A stretch of 64,000 nt of DNA. Origin: Aspidiotus rigidus. Taxonomy: Eukaryota > Arthropoda > Insecta > Hemiptera > Diaspididae. Positions 22,776 through 33,614 of the stretch are shown here, in pieces (position 1 is the stretch's first letter; every line of letters starts with the position of its first letter). The translations under genes and the position numbers were made by a program. The stretch lies in contig JAVHKY010000023.1 of NCBI GenBank assembly GCA_035079385.1, positions 5,348,001-5,412,000 of the forward strand, in the 5' to 3' direction. The notes below the pieces were generated by a model, which saw only the letters and a list, made by a program, of their open reading frames with translations, had not been told where the DNA came from and made no database searches.

Positions 22776-23089
22776 AAAATACCTTCTGATAAAACAGGTT
22801 CCCTCTTAATGAGCCTGTTCTATCGCCGTTATTCTATGAATCGAAATTCAAAAAATACTCTCTATCTTCAAACTTTGAATAATTTTTCCGACTTTTTTCT
22901 TCTGGGCACACTTATTACGACAGGAAATGTTTCCTCATGTATGAAGGACAGAGACACTGAATTTCTTTTTCTAAATTACCTGAGAGACGCCTCCGTGGTA
23001 ACTTACCCTCCCTTCTCCAATCTTTTTTTCATGACAGATCTATACCAGTCAGCTCGAAGCTTTGTCGAACGACGGACGCCGACGTTTTT

Positions 23090-23102
23090 CCGACCCCCCC
23101 CC
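23090..23102. repeat. Poly-C tract
   Basis: A run of C residues (about 11) in AT-rich surroundings, followed by an ACAGGTTCTCTGTTG copy of the dispersed repeat. Confidence 0.6.
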
Positions 23103-23224
23103 CCCCATGAAACAGGTTCTCTGTTGAAAACTCACGGGTTTTTTTACGAAATTAAAGGAGAGGTGGCAGGGAATCTGTTTTATGGGGCACATGGGTTCTG
23201 AAGAATGTTGACGTACCAGATCCA

Positions 23225-23285
23225 AGACGTCATCAAGTTGTGACGTCACAAGAATGACCAATGACGTCATCCAATTGTGACGTCA
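23225..23285. promoter_or_regulatory. Cluster of four CRE-like palindromes (TGACGTCA)
   Basis: Perfect TGACGTCA palindromes lie at 23241-23248, 23262-23269 and 23278-23285, with AGACGTCA at 23225-23232. They are arranged as two copies of a 37-bp unit. TGACGTCA is the consensus site for CREB/ATF bZIP proteins, so in principle this could be a dense binding platform. The surroundings are repeats and there is no gene nearby. It may therefore be only the end of a repeat element, and function is not shown. Confidence 0.35.
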
Positions 23286-23289
23286 CAGG

Positions 23290-24190
23290 CTTGGATTTTG
23301 GAACTATATATATGATAGGAGGGGGAATTAGAACATGTCAAAAATTTCCACTATCGACGTAATATATGATAGAAAGGGGACTTATAGTGTTTGAAGCATT
23401 GTATATCTGGCTCGTTGAAGGGGCTAAGCCAATTGGTGTACAAAGCATTGCATGTCTAGTTACTTGAAGGGGCTACCAAATAATGCGAGGCCCTAGCCTT
23501 GTTTAAGTCTAGTACACCATATATTATGTGATAGGCCTGTCATAATACTATAGTTTATGATATATTATTATTTTCTATACCAGAGAGCCGTAAGGACGCC
23601 CGGACGCAAATTTTGAGATTAGGATGGGTATTCAGAAAAGACATGAAACATGTCAAAACGTTTCAAAAGAATGGCTTGAAAAACCAAGTTTAACTAGGAC
23701 CCACGGACCCTGTTCTATCGGTCAAATAGGTTAGGAATCTAATTCGGAATAATTCTCTTTGCTGCCATATATTACGGTTTGAAAGTCGTGATTTTTTCAA
23801 GTCCAAATCAATTATTAGGTTAGGTCAGTTTTCGCTGGACATCACACAGCGAATTTTTTAAAGGTTCTCAGTAAGAATGTCGAAAAAACCGTTCTGATCA
23901 TAATCCATAGAAAGGACTTGAGACTTCGCTCTCGCATACATCCTTATCCAGAACTTCTGGATCAGCCTCTAATCCTCTACCGAATTCCTTGACCTTACCT
24001 TCGATTCCAAACTTTCCCAGACTAGCTTTAAAACTAAATACCTGAACTCACTGAATTCCTTAAATATGTATTCCATACTCGCACTGGTTGCAATCGCCAG
24101 CGCCAGCACCTCCTTTAGCTGTCTAATCTTTCAATTCGCTCTTACCCGGACTACGGATTCCTAATCTGGAAACAGGCTAATAATTATATC
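23290..24190. other. Repeat-rich interval without a gene
   Basis: Two GATAGGAGGGGGAATTAGAA-type units at 23305-23400, then a GGGGCTAAGCCAATTGG segment and a near-repeat of it (23408-23500). From 23,500 to 24,190 I see nothing recognisable. Confidence 0.45.
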
Positions 24191-24199
24191 TTCCCTAAA

Positions 24200-25060
24200 A
24201 TCACTGGATGCAATATGGCCTGCCAGTTGGCCCAACTCCCCATCTTTTCCCGCTCCCTCCACTCCAAAAACTCGCTACTTCCTTTCATTGGAATCTCATT
24301 TCAACTATGACCCTTCTCCCTATCTACTCATCTATCCCTCCCTGGACATCTAAGGCGCCCCATATTCGCCTCGACCTGGCTGGCCTACTAAAGTCGCCCA
24401 ACTCAAACACACCAAAGCTATTGTTTATGAGGTTTTTTCCTTCCACAACCTGCGATTTACAGATGGATCCAAATAAGGTTCCAAAACTAGCTACGCCTGC
24501 ACTTCTTTAGGAAAAGTCCGCCTCCATATATATTTTGGACTATCTGCCATACATTCCTGCCATTTTCTTCTCCCCTCTCTTAGTAAATTCCTCCTCTTCA
24601 ATTGCTTTCCTTTGAATTCCTTATCACTTCGGCCTCCTAGGACACAACGCAAATGACCTAGCTAACAAACAAGCTATTATCGTTCTCTGATCATCGCACC
24701 AAGGTACAAGCTTTGGTCCTCTCAATTCCACGATAAAGTTCTTTCGATTAGAAAAATTCCTGATCTCCTGATCCTCTTCAATTCGTTCCTCACGCCTGGA
24801 GGAATTAGTTATAGCTCGACTGAGAATTGGTCCGCCTAACTCACTCCTTCCTTCTCCTTGGACTCTCAGCTCCTCCGTCTTACCAATATTGCCATGCTGA
24901 CGAATTATCCGTCTCCCATCTTTCCCTCCGGACATCCTTCTTAAACTTCAAAAAACCATTTTCTATCCCCTCTCAAGCCTCTTCTGCTCTCTCCAACAAC
25001 TCGGAATCCATTACTAATACTCTGAATTTCGTCTGATCCACATCTTCCCGAGCTTGTAAC
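24200..25060 (+). pseudogene. Dead non-LTR retrotransposon fragment, jockey-like (RNase H and C-terminal finger)
   Basis: Translations give IPPWTSKAPHIRLDLAGL, then FTDGSK at 24456-24473 (the catalytic Asp motif of RNase H) followed directly by a stop. Further on are GHNANDLANKQA and RLTHSFLLLGLSAPPSYQYC then HADELSVSHL, the C-terminal Cys-His segment of jockey/CR1-type elements. Each piece is in a different frame, so the copy is inactive. Confidence 0.65.
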
Positions 25061-26060
25061 CCCTTGTGTAGTTAATTGAATTCTGCAAAAATTTCAACTA
25101 TTCAGCTAATACACATATAGTAGATGGCCAGGGGAGGGGGAGAACTCGGAGAAATTCTGATGTTCCAGCTATGTATGTGTACAGCAAGAAAGAGACTTTG
25201 ACAAATTCTGATCATTGAGCTATATATAGAACTTGAAAAGATTTCGACCAAATAATCGATCCGAATCGATTACAAAATCGAACCCGTGGAACAGATTCAC
25301 TATAATTGTGATATGTGGGTATTGATAATTTCTACACGATATCTCTGAGCTTTACGACGCATTGAAGAAGATACGATCGATGAGACCTCAATATTTCAAT
25401 TATTTTTATTTTCATTTCTCAAACCCGAGAGACTCGAAAATGGTTTTTTCCCCTCGAAAAAAGAAATTCACTTCAATATCCTTTCATTATTCATCATTGT
25501 TCTCAATAAGGTGAGACGATCGAAAACGGGTCGTCATTTTGGAAAAACGCACATGGCTCGGTAATTAATGTATACGGAAAAAAAGAAAAGGCTGCGGTTA
25601 AATTGTTGTACGGATGACCGACTAGAATCCAACAAAACAATTATACGTAGGATAAAATATTAAATTTTTGTACGCCAAACAGAGAGGAATGTGAAATTTT
25701 AGCCAATACGTACGCGAGAACGACGACGTAAAACCACATTGAAAATTATATCTTCTCTATTTTGGTTATTACACTTCTGCTCTCTATACGGAATTTCTAT
25801 TGGCACCTAGATTATTCCTCGTTTTAGATGACAAACTTACTCAATACGACCTATATATTTTACTTTAACTAAATAATATGAAAATTAAATATGTACAATA
25901 TTATTGAAATCGATTTTATCTTAGAGCTTTGTGACTAGAGCAAATCTAATCAATCTACGAGTCCAACACATGGTTTGAAACGAATTTAATTTAAAAATTC
26001 GAAGTCTGGTAACAAAGTAGAGCACTCTAGCCAGCGATCAACTTTCGAATGAAAACAAAA
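25061..26060. other. Gene-free interval
   Basis: GAGCTATATATAGAACTTG-type units at 25120-25240, otherwise AT-rich sequence with no recognisable coding region, RNA gene or inverted repeat. Confidence 0.45.
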
Positions 26061-26068
26061 ACTTGCAG

Positions 26069-26155
26069 CCTACTTCGTTTGCTGCTCGGGGCTTCCTTCA
26101 GTCATTCTTCTTCAATTTACTCCCCTCTCGGTAAAACAGGTTCCCTGTTGGAAAG
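26069..26155. repeat. Copy of the CTTGCAGCCTACTTCGTTTG dispersed repeat
   Basis: Related to 13965-14025 and 18930-19000. All three carry a GCAGCC(T/C)A start, a GGGGTTGCCTTCA-like middle and an ACAGG(T/G)(T/A)CCC end. Confidence 0.6.
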
Positions 26156-26595
26156 AATTGAGATATAGGTCTCTGACAAACCTTCGTAATACTCGGGAAC
26201 GATAATCAGAGCAGCAAGAACAAGATTTGTTCACAGCGACAGTGTGGCCAAGATCCTCCTCCTCCCTGTAATTATACCGAAAATTTTCTTGTTGTTCAAT
26301 TTCTCTAGACTGCTCATGATTTGAAATTTTTCAAAGGTCATCCGAAGGCGAATCTTTCCTCTGTGGGGTTTTAAACCTATGTAACTTTTTCAAGTATCCT
26401 AATGATGTTACGATCCCATCTCAAATTTTCTTCGAGCCACTTTTCTACAGGAATTCATTCGAGCATTTTCTCCAATCTCTTGATGTTTCAAGCTCGATAA
26501 ATTCCTCATTCAAGTCAACAATTTTTACAAGTTCCTAAATAATATTAGGTGAAAATAACAAACTAAAGTAAAATGATATTCCATCTAAATATGTT

Positions 26596-27380
26596 TTGAT
26601 CCTATTTAAACTCCTCCCTCAGACTGGCGCTCGAAGCTTTCCATACTCGCTCCGCCATACTCCGTTTATGCTGCTATACCGCAGACTCATACTCACCTTG
26701 AATATTTTTATATTTTCAATTTCTCAATTCCCACACCTACCAATGTACAATTTTCCAATAAAACGAATTACCTCTCAACAACTGCTAATAAAATAATCAA
26801 CTTCCGTCTCGAACAATCCGCTAACAAACGTTTTTTACTCAATTCCTTGCAACCTATATTAACAGCCCCCCTCCTGGACTTACAATGAATCCTCCATCTG
26901 ACGAATGTCTATTTAGAACAAACACTTTTACGTTCACCACATCAAATGTTTGATCCTAAAATATTCCAATTACTCAAACAGATCAAAGCGTGGTAATAGA
27001 GCTGCCTATTGCCTACTCCGTACGAATCCACAACCTAGCCTCTGTACGGCCATTCTTGCCTGTCTTTCTCATCTCACTTAATTCCCACCGAAAAGCAACT
27101 TTCTACTATTTACTGACTCACTATCCTCACTTCATCATATAACATTTCTTCATGCCCTCAATTTCATTCACTTCGCTCTTCATTACAGGCTTCTATCCCG
27201 CAAACAGTCGAAACGATTCTATCAAACTGTCTTTTCAATGCCTACGTCTCACACGATTTTTCCCACTCTTCTAACTACTAACACTATTCTTCTCCAAAAC
27301 ATCGTTTCACCTTAGTTCCACCCAGAGTATTGCTGCCAGATGGAAGTCAGAAGCCGAATTCAGTCAAATTTTTACTGATA
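26596..27380 (+). pseudogene. Second jockey-like non-LTR fragment (RT thumb and RNase H)
   Basis: A frame from 26596 reads TGARSFPYSLRHTPFMLLY and RRLILTLNIFIF, matching the region after the RT palm. Further along, NFLLFTDSLSSLHH at about 27095-27137 is the second catalytic block of RNase H. Stops and frame changes occur throughout. The fragment overlaps in domain content with 24200-25060, so these are two separate insertions rather than one element. Confidence 0.6.
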
Positions 27381-27718
27381 AAAGAAAAGCTAAACGCCAG
27401 CTCCATTTAAACCTTTGTAAGCCCAAAGGAGCCAAATTTTTTCAGCTCTCTTCTAGGTTTCCTGATTCCCGCAAAATAAAAACATGCACCGCTCGAGAGT
27501 TCAAATTTCAAGTTCAACTGCTCTACTCTGTAGGCCAGACCAGGGGTGGGCACGGATCGCGAAAATTTGATCCGGATCGCGAATCGCGAATCATCGGTCT
27601 TTTGACGGATCGGATCGCGGATCAATCATCGTTCATTGAAAACGATCCGGATCACGGATCACGGATCAGTAACATTTCTTTGCGACAGGGCTGAGAACAC
27701 TTATTTTCTTTTTGAACG

Positions 27719-28060
27719 GTTCCGGTTATGAAGGTTCTTGAATTGAATAGCGAGATCCGGTTCCTTTCGGTTCCAGTTCCACAACCCAAAAGCAAGATCC
27801 GGTTCCTTTTGGTTCCGGTTCCAGAACCCGATAGAGAGATCCGGTTCCTTTCGGTTCCGGTTCCAGAACCCATTAACAAGATCCGGTTTCTTTAGGTTCT
27901 GGTTCCAGAACCCAATAGCGAGATCCGGTTTCTTTCGGTTCTGGTTCCAAAACCCGATAGTGAGATCCGGTTCCTTTCGGTTCCGGTTCCAGAACCCGAT
28001 AGTGAGATCCGGTTCCTTTTGGTTCCGGTTCCACAATCCTAGAAATATGTGAGGAGAACC
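27719..28060. repeat. 42-bp satellite, block 1
   Basis: About seven to eight units of the form GATAGCGAGATCCGGTTCCT plus TTCGGTTCCGGTTCCAGAAC plus CC. The unit length, 42, is divisible by three, so long open frames with a 14-residue repeat exist on both strands. These are not genes. Confidence 0.9.
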
Positions 28061-28229
28061 GCTTCCTGAACCGGTATTCGGTTTGGGAAACGAAAACGAT
28101 AATTACGCTATCTGGGAAAAAGTCGAGAACTACAATCTGAACAGGTGATCACGCATGAAAATACATAAGCCGTAACGAAAGAATTGCGTTCATTTCAGGG
28201 CTGAGAACACTTATTTTCTTTTTGAACGG

Positions 28230-28560
28230 TTCCGGTTATGAAGGTTCTTGAATTGAATTGTGGGATCCGGTTCCTTTCGATTCCGGTTCCAGAACCCGAT
28301 AGCGAGATCCGGTTCCTTTCGGTTCCGGTTCCAGAACCCGATAGAGAGAACCGGTTCCTTTCGGTTCCGGTTCCAGAACCCAATAGCGAGATCCGGTTCC
28401 TTTCGGTTCCGGTTCCAGAACCCGATAGCGAAATCCGGTTCCTTTTGGTTCCGGTTCCTGAACCCATTAACAAGATCCGGTTCCTTTAGGTTCCGGTTCC
28501 AGAACCCAATAGCGAGATCCGGTTCCTTTTGGTTCCGGTTCCAGAATCCTAGAAATACGG
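28230..28560. repeat. 42-bp satellite, block 2
   Basis: Same unit as block 1 in the same orientation, about seven copies. It is followed by GAATCCTAGAAATACGGGAG, which also ends block 1. Confidence 0.9.
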
Positions 28561-29200
28561 GAGGAGAACCGCTTCCTGAACCGGTATTCGGTTCCGGTTC
28601 TCACCCCTGCTTTGCGATCCGACGGATCAATCAACTGCGGATCAGAACATTTGATCCGTGATCCAGGAATCAGTGATCCGTGATCCGCGGATCATCTATC
28701 TGTGATCCGCGAATCATTACTCAAATAGAAGGTAAATTTTTTTTCTCTTTCTCCATGGAAAATGTGGTTGTTTTGCAACGTGAAAAATTATAAGGCTCTA
28801 GAGCTTTTCACTTCAATCTGGAGCAAGAAAAAAAAACGCGATTCGCGGATCAATGCAAATGATTTGGATCAAATCAACCATAAATGAAAAAATGATCCGG
28901 ATCAATCGCGGATCATAAAGCGCGGGCAAAAAATGATCCGAATACGGATCACGGATCGCCAATTTTTGATCCGTGATCCGCGATCCGATCCGTACCCAGC
29001 CCTGGGCCAGACTGACTTTGTCAAAGAATTAGCAAAGATAGGGAAGATTGGGGCCGGTTCAGTTCAGCTGTTCAGCTTAGAAGCCTGTAGTGCGGTCATT
29101 TGAACGTGATTAACACAAACTGGAGAATAGGTATCTTCCAGAACTATAACAAAGCCCCAATTCTCCTGCTCGTTTCATCTCAACCCACATATCTTCATAA

Positions 29201-29316
29201 CGTTGATCAGCTGAAATACCAGCTGAATTTTTGAAAAAGCCGAAAGCAAAATTTTTCGAGGTCGTAAGTCAAAGCCGAAAGCTGAAGCTGAAATTTTCGG
29301 CTGCAATACTTCTAGT
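29201..29316. repeat. Fragment of the GGCTGCAATACTCTG hAT-like family
   Basis: Contains AAGCCGAAAGC and CGGCTGCAATACTTCT, matching the right terminal region of the element at 52030-53555. It is a decayed solo end. Confidence 0.5.
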
Positions 29317-29420
29317 TCCATCTTCAACAAAACATTCTTTTTCTTTTACAAAATTAAATAATCTCAATTATCAAATTTCTATAGCATAATCTAAATAACA
29401 GCTCGCTGTACATTCTTTAT

Positions 29421-29459
29421 TATTATTATTATTATTATTATTAATTTTTTTTTTTTTTC
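29421..29459. repeat. (ATT)n and poly-T microsatellite
   Basis: Seven ATT units followed by a T run. Confidence 0.9.
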
Positions 29460-29897
29460 AGTTAATTGAGTCTGTATGTTTTCCTGAACCTAGTGCTTGA
29501 CAAGTACGTCAATTTTGGGCTATTATTCGGCTTAGAAAAGACGGGCCGGATTTTCGATGTTAGAATTATATCGATAACTGCGATAAATATATCGGTTACA
29601 GCTGCAAAAGTACCCGAAATATTTCCTATCGTAAATTTGCTCCCATAAGAAAAACACAGGAGCCAACGGATCATATGATAAAAATAAGTAAGAAATAAGG
29701 GAAAAGAAGTTTATTTTCAGAAGCCGATTACCTCACGCATCGTAAATGTAAACTTCTTTTCCTTCAATTGTTTCTCATTTCTCATTAATATCATACTGAT
29801 CTTTGCTCCCCGTGTATTTCTTATGGGGGTGAGTTTGCGACTGGAAACCTCGATCTCAATTATCGACATATTTCAACATCGAAAATCCGCCCCATTC

Positions 29898-29923
29898 AAC
29901 TGGTAATATTTTTGGCCTCACCC
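29898..29923. repeat. Solo terminus of the 14575/19640 foldback family
   Basis: AACTGGTAATATTTTTGGCC followed by TCACCC matches the terminus found at 14980-15006 and, inverted, at 19640-19670. Confidence 0.5.
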
Positions 29924-29929
29924 AGCCGA

Positions 29930-31470
29930 TTCTCACCGAGTAATCCGGAAAAAAAGTGGAAAGTTCTCTGACCTAGCCCTAGATCGAAAATCATGATAAT
30001 GTTTTAGTCCACGCCAATGATAACAGATCTTTCTCTTGCTGGTTTCTCTGTAGCTTGATATCAATAGTTCACCATCTACTTATGCATGGTCTTAGTCTTC
30101 AGAATCTTAGCCATAAACAATTCCTTATTAAGGCTCTTTCACTCAGTACACGACGTCATCAGAAAAATGAAAATTTTGGCATACAAATCTTCTTTTCATT
30201 CCCTTCTCCGCTGACAGATATTTCTAGATTTAAAAAAAAAAAAAAAAAAAAAATTCCAATTGACGAAGTGGAAACGTCAAATGGGAGTACTTCCAGAGGA
30301 AAAAAAGCGACGGGGTGGACGCGGAAGTTTTCCCTCTATTCGTTCAACGATTGCTTTAGTGTTTGTCCTCAACATCCCTACCTATACATGCCGAGAAAAG
30401 GGAATAAGAAAAACATTAGATTTAAAGATAATGTACACATGGAAAATTTTAAATCTCAACCTATTATTTTATAAGAGGATTGTAATTTAGAAAATCTTTG
30501 ATTTTCGAGGAAAACTTGGACAAAATACGACTCTAAATGAAATCATCACTTTTTCTCACTCTTTCAAGGGTGCAGAGAAAATATTGCCCATCAATAATTT
30601 TATAAAAAAAATTTGTATGGGTAAATTTCAACCATGAGTATTCCGGAAAATCGAATAATTGGCATTACATATTGAAAATTAATCATTTTAATAATGGAAA
30701 ATATAACTTAGACTGAGATTACTGACATTGATTGTTCATCTCGAAAAAAAATTCGGTGACATCTATGATAGGTATTGAAAATAATATCAAGTCTCCAGAT
30801 TTTTGCAATATGAGCTACAATAAGGTCGAGAAATTTTAAACACACACTCGGTCAACAGAAATTCGACGAATTTAGGGAAGATAGGTACTCTGAATCCTCT
30901 GAATATTTAACGAAACTATACTCCGATTTATAAATTCACCCCTTCCCCAAAATCTGATCACATAATTTTATAGGTACCTAAACAGCTTGCGAACGGCAGA
31001 ATCAGAAGTTGATATTTAGCATCATATTATATTAAAATATTCATTTAGTTCCCGACGAGAATGTTTACTGAAGTATGAAAGTTTCTGACGCAGGTATTGC
31101 GACAATTAGGTATATGACACAAATGAAATTCAACAAAACCTCAACAGTATACAGTACCGGTACCCACAAAGTTGTGGATTGGGGAAAAAAAACAAGAGTT
31201 AATAAGAATACGGTCTGCATCAGATCATCACGTATTGTACGAATATGATTCGAGTTTATCTGCGCGCAATTTCTTTTTAAACCATGTGTTCAGAATAGAA
31301 GAGTAATAATCAAAAACACTAGAAGGTCTTCAATTTATGTACAATATCTATTCTGAAATATGAAATAGTAGCCTAGGTACCCGAATAGGTACTTATAGGT
31401 TTGATTAATTAGGGTACGGTACAAAATTAATGAAATCGCGAATCACTACTCGAGCGAAACAGAATCAACG
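29930..31470. other. Interval with no confirmed exons
   Basis: It lies downstream, in minus-strand sense, of the three exons at 31474-31823 and may be intron of that gene. A poly-A run lies at about 30231-30253. No candidate exon here keeps the phase-1 frame with good splice sites. Confidence 0.4.
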
Positions 31471-31473
31471 TAC

Positions 31474-31823
31474 CTGATACAGAATACTGAATTCCAACTA
31501 GGAAATAAAAAATTACGAGTACAAAAATGGTGCTTCTCGAGAGCGAAAAGTGTTCACTGATTTTGAGCAGAGTGTTTCCGACAACTGAAAGATAATTTGC
31601 GAGAACAATACGTATTAAATTATCGTTTATAGTTCAAAACTTCAATTAAAAAGAACATTTACCATGTTTAAATGCATTGAAAGTTTTGCAACGTACGATT
31701 GGAAATCCCGAGTATACGCGGTATGGCTTCACCTGGAATGATAACAAAAGTTTATTGAACACGATATCAACACTTTTCCAGTGATTCTTGGGCACTCACC
31801 GTCCATCGAGGAACAATCGCCAT
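31474..31823 (-). CDS. 5' part of an unidentified minus-strand gene (three exons, one of 24 nt)
   Basis: Exon 1, 31823-31800, encodes MAIVPRWT and ends in a strong donor (ACG|GTGAGT). Exon 2, 31732-31663, follows a pyrimidine-rich acceptor (TTATCATTCCAG) and encodes 23 residues starting VKPYRVYSGFPIVRC. It ends in phase 1 at CATG|GTAAAT. Exon 3, 31497-31474, is 24 nt between TTTTTTATTTCCTAG and CAG|GTACGT, and adds VGIQYSVS in frame. An in-frame stop precedes the ATG. All three borders keep one frame, which is unlikely by chance. I find no further exons before 29,000, so the 3' part is missing or behind a large intron. I do not recognise the product. Confidence 0.45.
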
Positions 31824-33614
31824 TTCCTCTTATTATTTCAGCATTTCACCGACTGGTTCAGACTCAGCGTTGCTGGGGCATGGAGTTTGTAGCCACATAC
31901 TTTAGCAGCGCACAGTTGTCCTAGTTCATCTCGACAAGCAACCCTAAAAATATTGAACTCTACCTTATTAACATGCTCAAGTAGTCCATAATCCTTCCTT
32001 CATCTTGAACTTCAGTGTGCTCTATTTCCGTAAATTTCGCTCTATCTTCCAAAAAGTTGATGAGTCTAGTGGTTAGGTGAACCCCGACGCATTCAGTTTA
32101 AAGGTCCACAAACGCACCAAGACGAGCGTAATTAATATACGATACAAACCTTACGCTAATCATTATGACGTGTTTTTGAAATTTATATATTTTTTATATC
32201 TCATTTTAAACTAAAAACTACTAAGGAGTGGCTAACATGTAGCTCACATTTCAATAATAATACTCTACAATATCTTCGTATCAAATCGATGAGGCGAAGC
32301 TCTCAGTGCGCATGACTACGGAATTAGGAAATCCAGAAATCACCGGTATTTCTGAATGACGTCGCTGCGTTTCAAATTTCGAATCTTTGCTGCAAATTTC
32401 TCTATCTTCTAAACGTTTCCAACAGCTAGAAATGAAATAAAGTCATGATCCGAGTAAATTTATTGTTACATTTTGAAGTACAGACAGAATCCAAAAATAT
32501 TCATTATTTTTTCGTTTTCTTGCAGTCGAAAATGTAACATTATACAGCGATTGATCACACTCAGATCTGTAATACATTTTAAAAAGCAAAACTATAATAT
32601 GCGATTCAAGATTGAGAAAAATACAAATTCTACGAAACTTAAAAATTAAATCGAAAAAAATCGATATAATTATTGTAGAAAGCGCTTAGAAGGTAAAAGA
32701 AAGAAAAAATAATAGGAAATACAACATTTTGTAATACATAAAACTTACATTAAGGGAAAATGAAGAAAGATAGGAAAAAATGAAAAATATTAGATAAATA
32801 AAAACAAGATTAACAGAAAAATTAAGACGATTATGGCGGCTGAATTCAAGGTTAGTTAGTTCTATGTTCTGTCATAAGTCCATACAAAGAAAATCGGAAA
32901 CGTAATTAGTGTTGAAAATATTTTTCAAAAAAGTCAACAAAAGAAGAAAAAGGCGCAAAACAGAGTTAAATATTATAGCATAGGTGACTCATCACACTCA
33001 GTGAAAACGAATACCATGAAACACCGAAAGAATTCGACCACACACGAGACTCTTTGTTCGAAATACTTTAAAAATCATAACGCATAACATTAAATTTCGT
33101 TACTCGGATTTAATTAGACAAAAAAAAAAAGAGATAATAATAAAGAATACAAATAAATAAATAATAAATAACGTGATCGGTACGTAAATTCCAACATTTA
33201 CAAGCCACGTTTCAAGGCCAGATAGATAAAACCGTTCGAGTATCTCATCAATAAGAGACCGCTAGTTGAAAATCACAACAAAATTGGGAGATAACTACAC
33301 TTCTGTGCGAGTTCTGAATTCATCGTTACCGTTATTCATTTTTTCTTATCGTTAAGATACAAGGGGAAAAGGAGATACGTTCAAAATTGAAGATAGAAGA
33401 AAATTCAATCTTCGTAAGGTAGAAAAAAAGGAGAAAGAAAAGACATACAAACATTAGTTCCATCTCAGGATGGGATAGGAAGTAATGTACATAAGAAACC
33501 TAACTTCAGAACACGGTACAAATACTATATAACATTCATAATTTATTCTATTTAGTTACATTCTTCAACGTAGAAAAAATTTAGAAATATTAATACATCT
33601 TCACGGATCCAATT
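31824..33614. other. Interval between the 31474-31823 exons and SYNCRIP
   Basis: AT-rich. It probably includes the 3' untranslated region of SYNCRIP on its right side, where TTTATT (AATAAA on the minus strand) occurs at about 33541-33546, and 5' untranslated sequence of the smaller gene on its left. No other gene seen. Confidence 0.5.

Larger units (their letters stand above)
27678..28617. mobile_element. Second hAT-like element nested in the first, with its own 8-bp duplication
   Basis: The element is 27686-28609 (924 bp), with ends CAGGGCTGAGAAC and GTTCTCACCCCTG. CTTTGCGA flanks both ends (27678-27685 and 28610-28617). The interior holds two blocks of a 42-bp satellite. A second copy of its own left end starts at 28196 without a matching duplication, so the element contains an internal duplication of its left half. 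No transposase is encoded. Confidence 0.9.
27533..29012. mobile_element. hAT-like non-autonomous element with perfect 8-bp target duplication
   Basis: The element proper is 27541-29004 (1464 bp). Its ends are CAGGGGTGGGCACGGATCG and, inverted, CAGGGCTGGGTACGGATCG. GGCCAGAC stands immediately outside both ends (27533-27540 and 29005-29012). An 8-bp duplication plus CAGGG-type termini is diagnostic of the hAT superfamily. The subterminal regions are rich in GGATC(A/C)-type short repeats in both orientations, as hAT transposase-binding regions often are. No transposase is encoded. A second element is inserted inside at 27686-28609. Confidence 0.92.

Noticed and set aside
27652..28661. Long open frames of 75-133 codons on both strands with a 14-residue repeat, resembling a repetitive structural protein
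   Set aside because: The 42-bp satellite unit is a multiple of three, so both strands stay open automatically. The frames lie inside a transposable element with defined ends and have no splice or start context.
29201..29316. A complete hAT-like element of the 52030 family
   Set aside because: Only one terminal region is recognisable, with no second end or duplication.
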